The translations under genes were made by a program, and so were the position numbers. A stretch of 6,017 nucleotides of DNA, taken from NCBI GenBank assembly GCA_024278285.1, contig JAJRTM010000871.1, forward strand, positions 1-6,017, given 5' to 3'. The notes beneath the pieces are model-generated. The model was not told the DNA's origin, did not search any database, and saw nothing but the letters and a program-made list of their open reading frames with translations. The number at the start of each line of letters is the position of its first letter. Position 1 is the first letter of the stretch. This document shows, piece after piece, positions 5,959 through 6,017 of the stretch. The DNA is from Planctomycetota bacterium. GTDB taxonomy: Bacteria > Planctomycetota > Planctomycetia > Planctomycetales > Planctomycetaceae.

Positions 5959-5987
5959 CCCAGACGCGATGCGTCTGGGCCATCCAA
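5959..5987 (-). repeat. REP-like hairpin, right member of an inverted pair
   Basis: The hairpin CCCAGACGC-GAT-GCGTCTGGG (5959-5979) is followed by the tail CCATCCAA (5980-5987 begins with one extra C). It is the inverted partner of 5809-5837. The two are separated by 121 bases, and within that gap ACAAGAAG (5848-5855) and CTTCTTGT (5941-5948) are complementary and each lies exactly 10 bases from the nearer hairpin. The pair together spans 179 bases and resembles a BIME-type unit. No RAYT transposase is in the window. Confidence 0.7.
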
Positions 5988-6017
5988 AGAGACGACGATC
6001 GCTACAAACGAAAATCC

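Noticed and set aside
5760..5987. Minus-strand open frame of 75 codons after argB
   Set aside because: Its two ends are exactly repeat units (the 23-bp box and the REP-like hairpins), so it is best read as a repeat region left open by chance.

Overview
The window looks like chromosomal DNA from a marine-type member of the Planctomycetota. The reasons are two secreted S1-family sulfatases in tandem (this phylum carries unusually many), weak or absent Shine-Dalgarno sites, and long non-coding spacers full of palindromic repeats. The phylum call is inference; I cannot name a genus from sequence alone.

Layout: bases 1-251 are a leader containing mutually exclusive hairpins. Two exported sulfatases follow on the + strand (252-1802 and 1974-3350), separated by a 171-base spacer with a possible hairpin. 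A strong 17-bp stem (3364-3398) lies between the second sulfatase and a converging minus-strand gene of unknown function (3428-3928). A roughly 900-base non-coding stretch comes next. Its left half shows nothing I recognise, while its right half (4383-4812) holds several palindromic elements. Then comes argB (4837-5730), an N-acetyl-L-glutamate kinase with the features of the arginine-inhibited class. The window ends in a second repeat-rich spacer (5731-6017).

The two sulfatases probably act in the periplasm or outside the cell, removing sulfate esters from polysaccharides or other organic sulfates. Their substrates cannot be read from sequence. Their active-site maturation motifs differ (C-S-P-T-R against C-S-A-S-R). 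argB is an unrelated housekeeping gene for arginine synthesis.

I found no clear new enzymatic system. The most notable signal is in the spacers around argB. These are a 157-bp palindrome with side hairpins, a block-structured palindrome with GTAGCTAC ends, a 23-bp box present in opposite orientations on the two sides of argB (22 of 23 identical), and an inverted pair of short hairpins that differ from each other by a compensatory base-pair change. They resemble REP/BIME-type or MITE-type repeats, but copy number elsewhere in the genome cannot be seen here.
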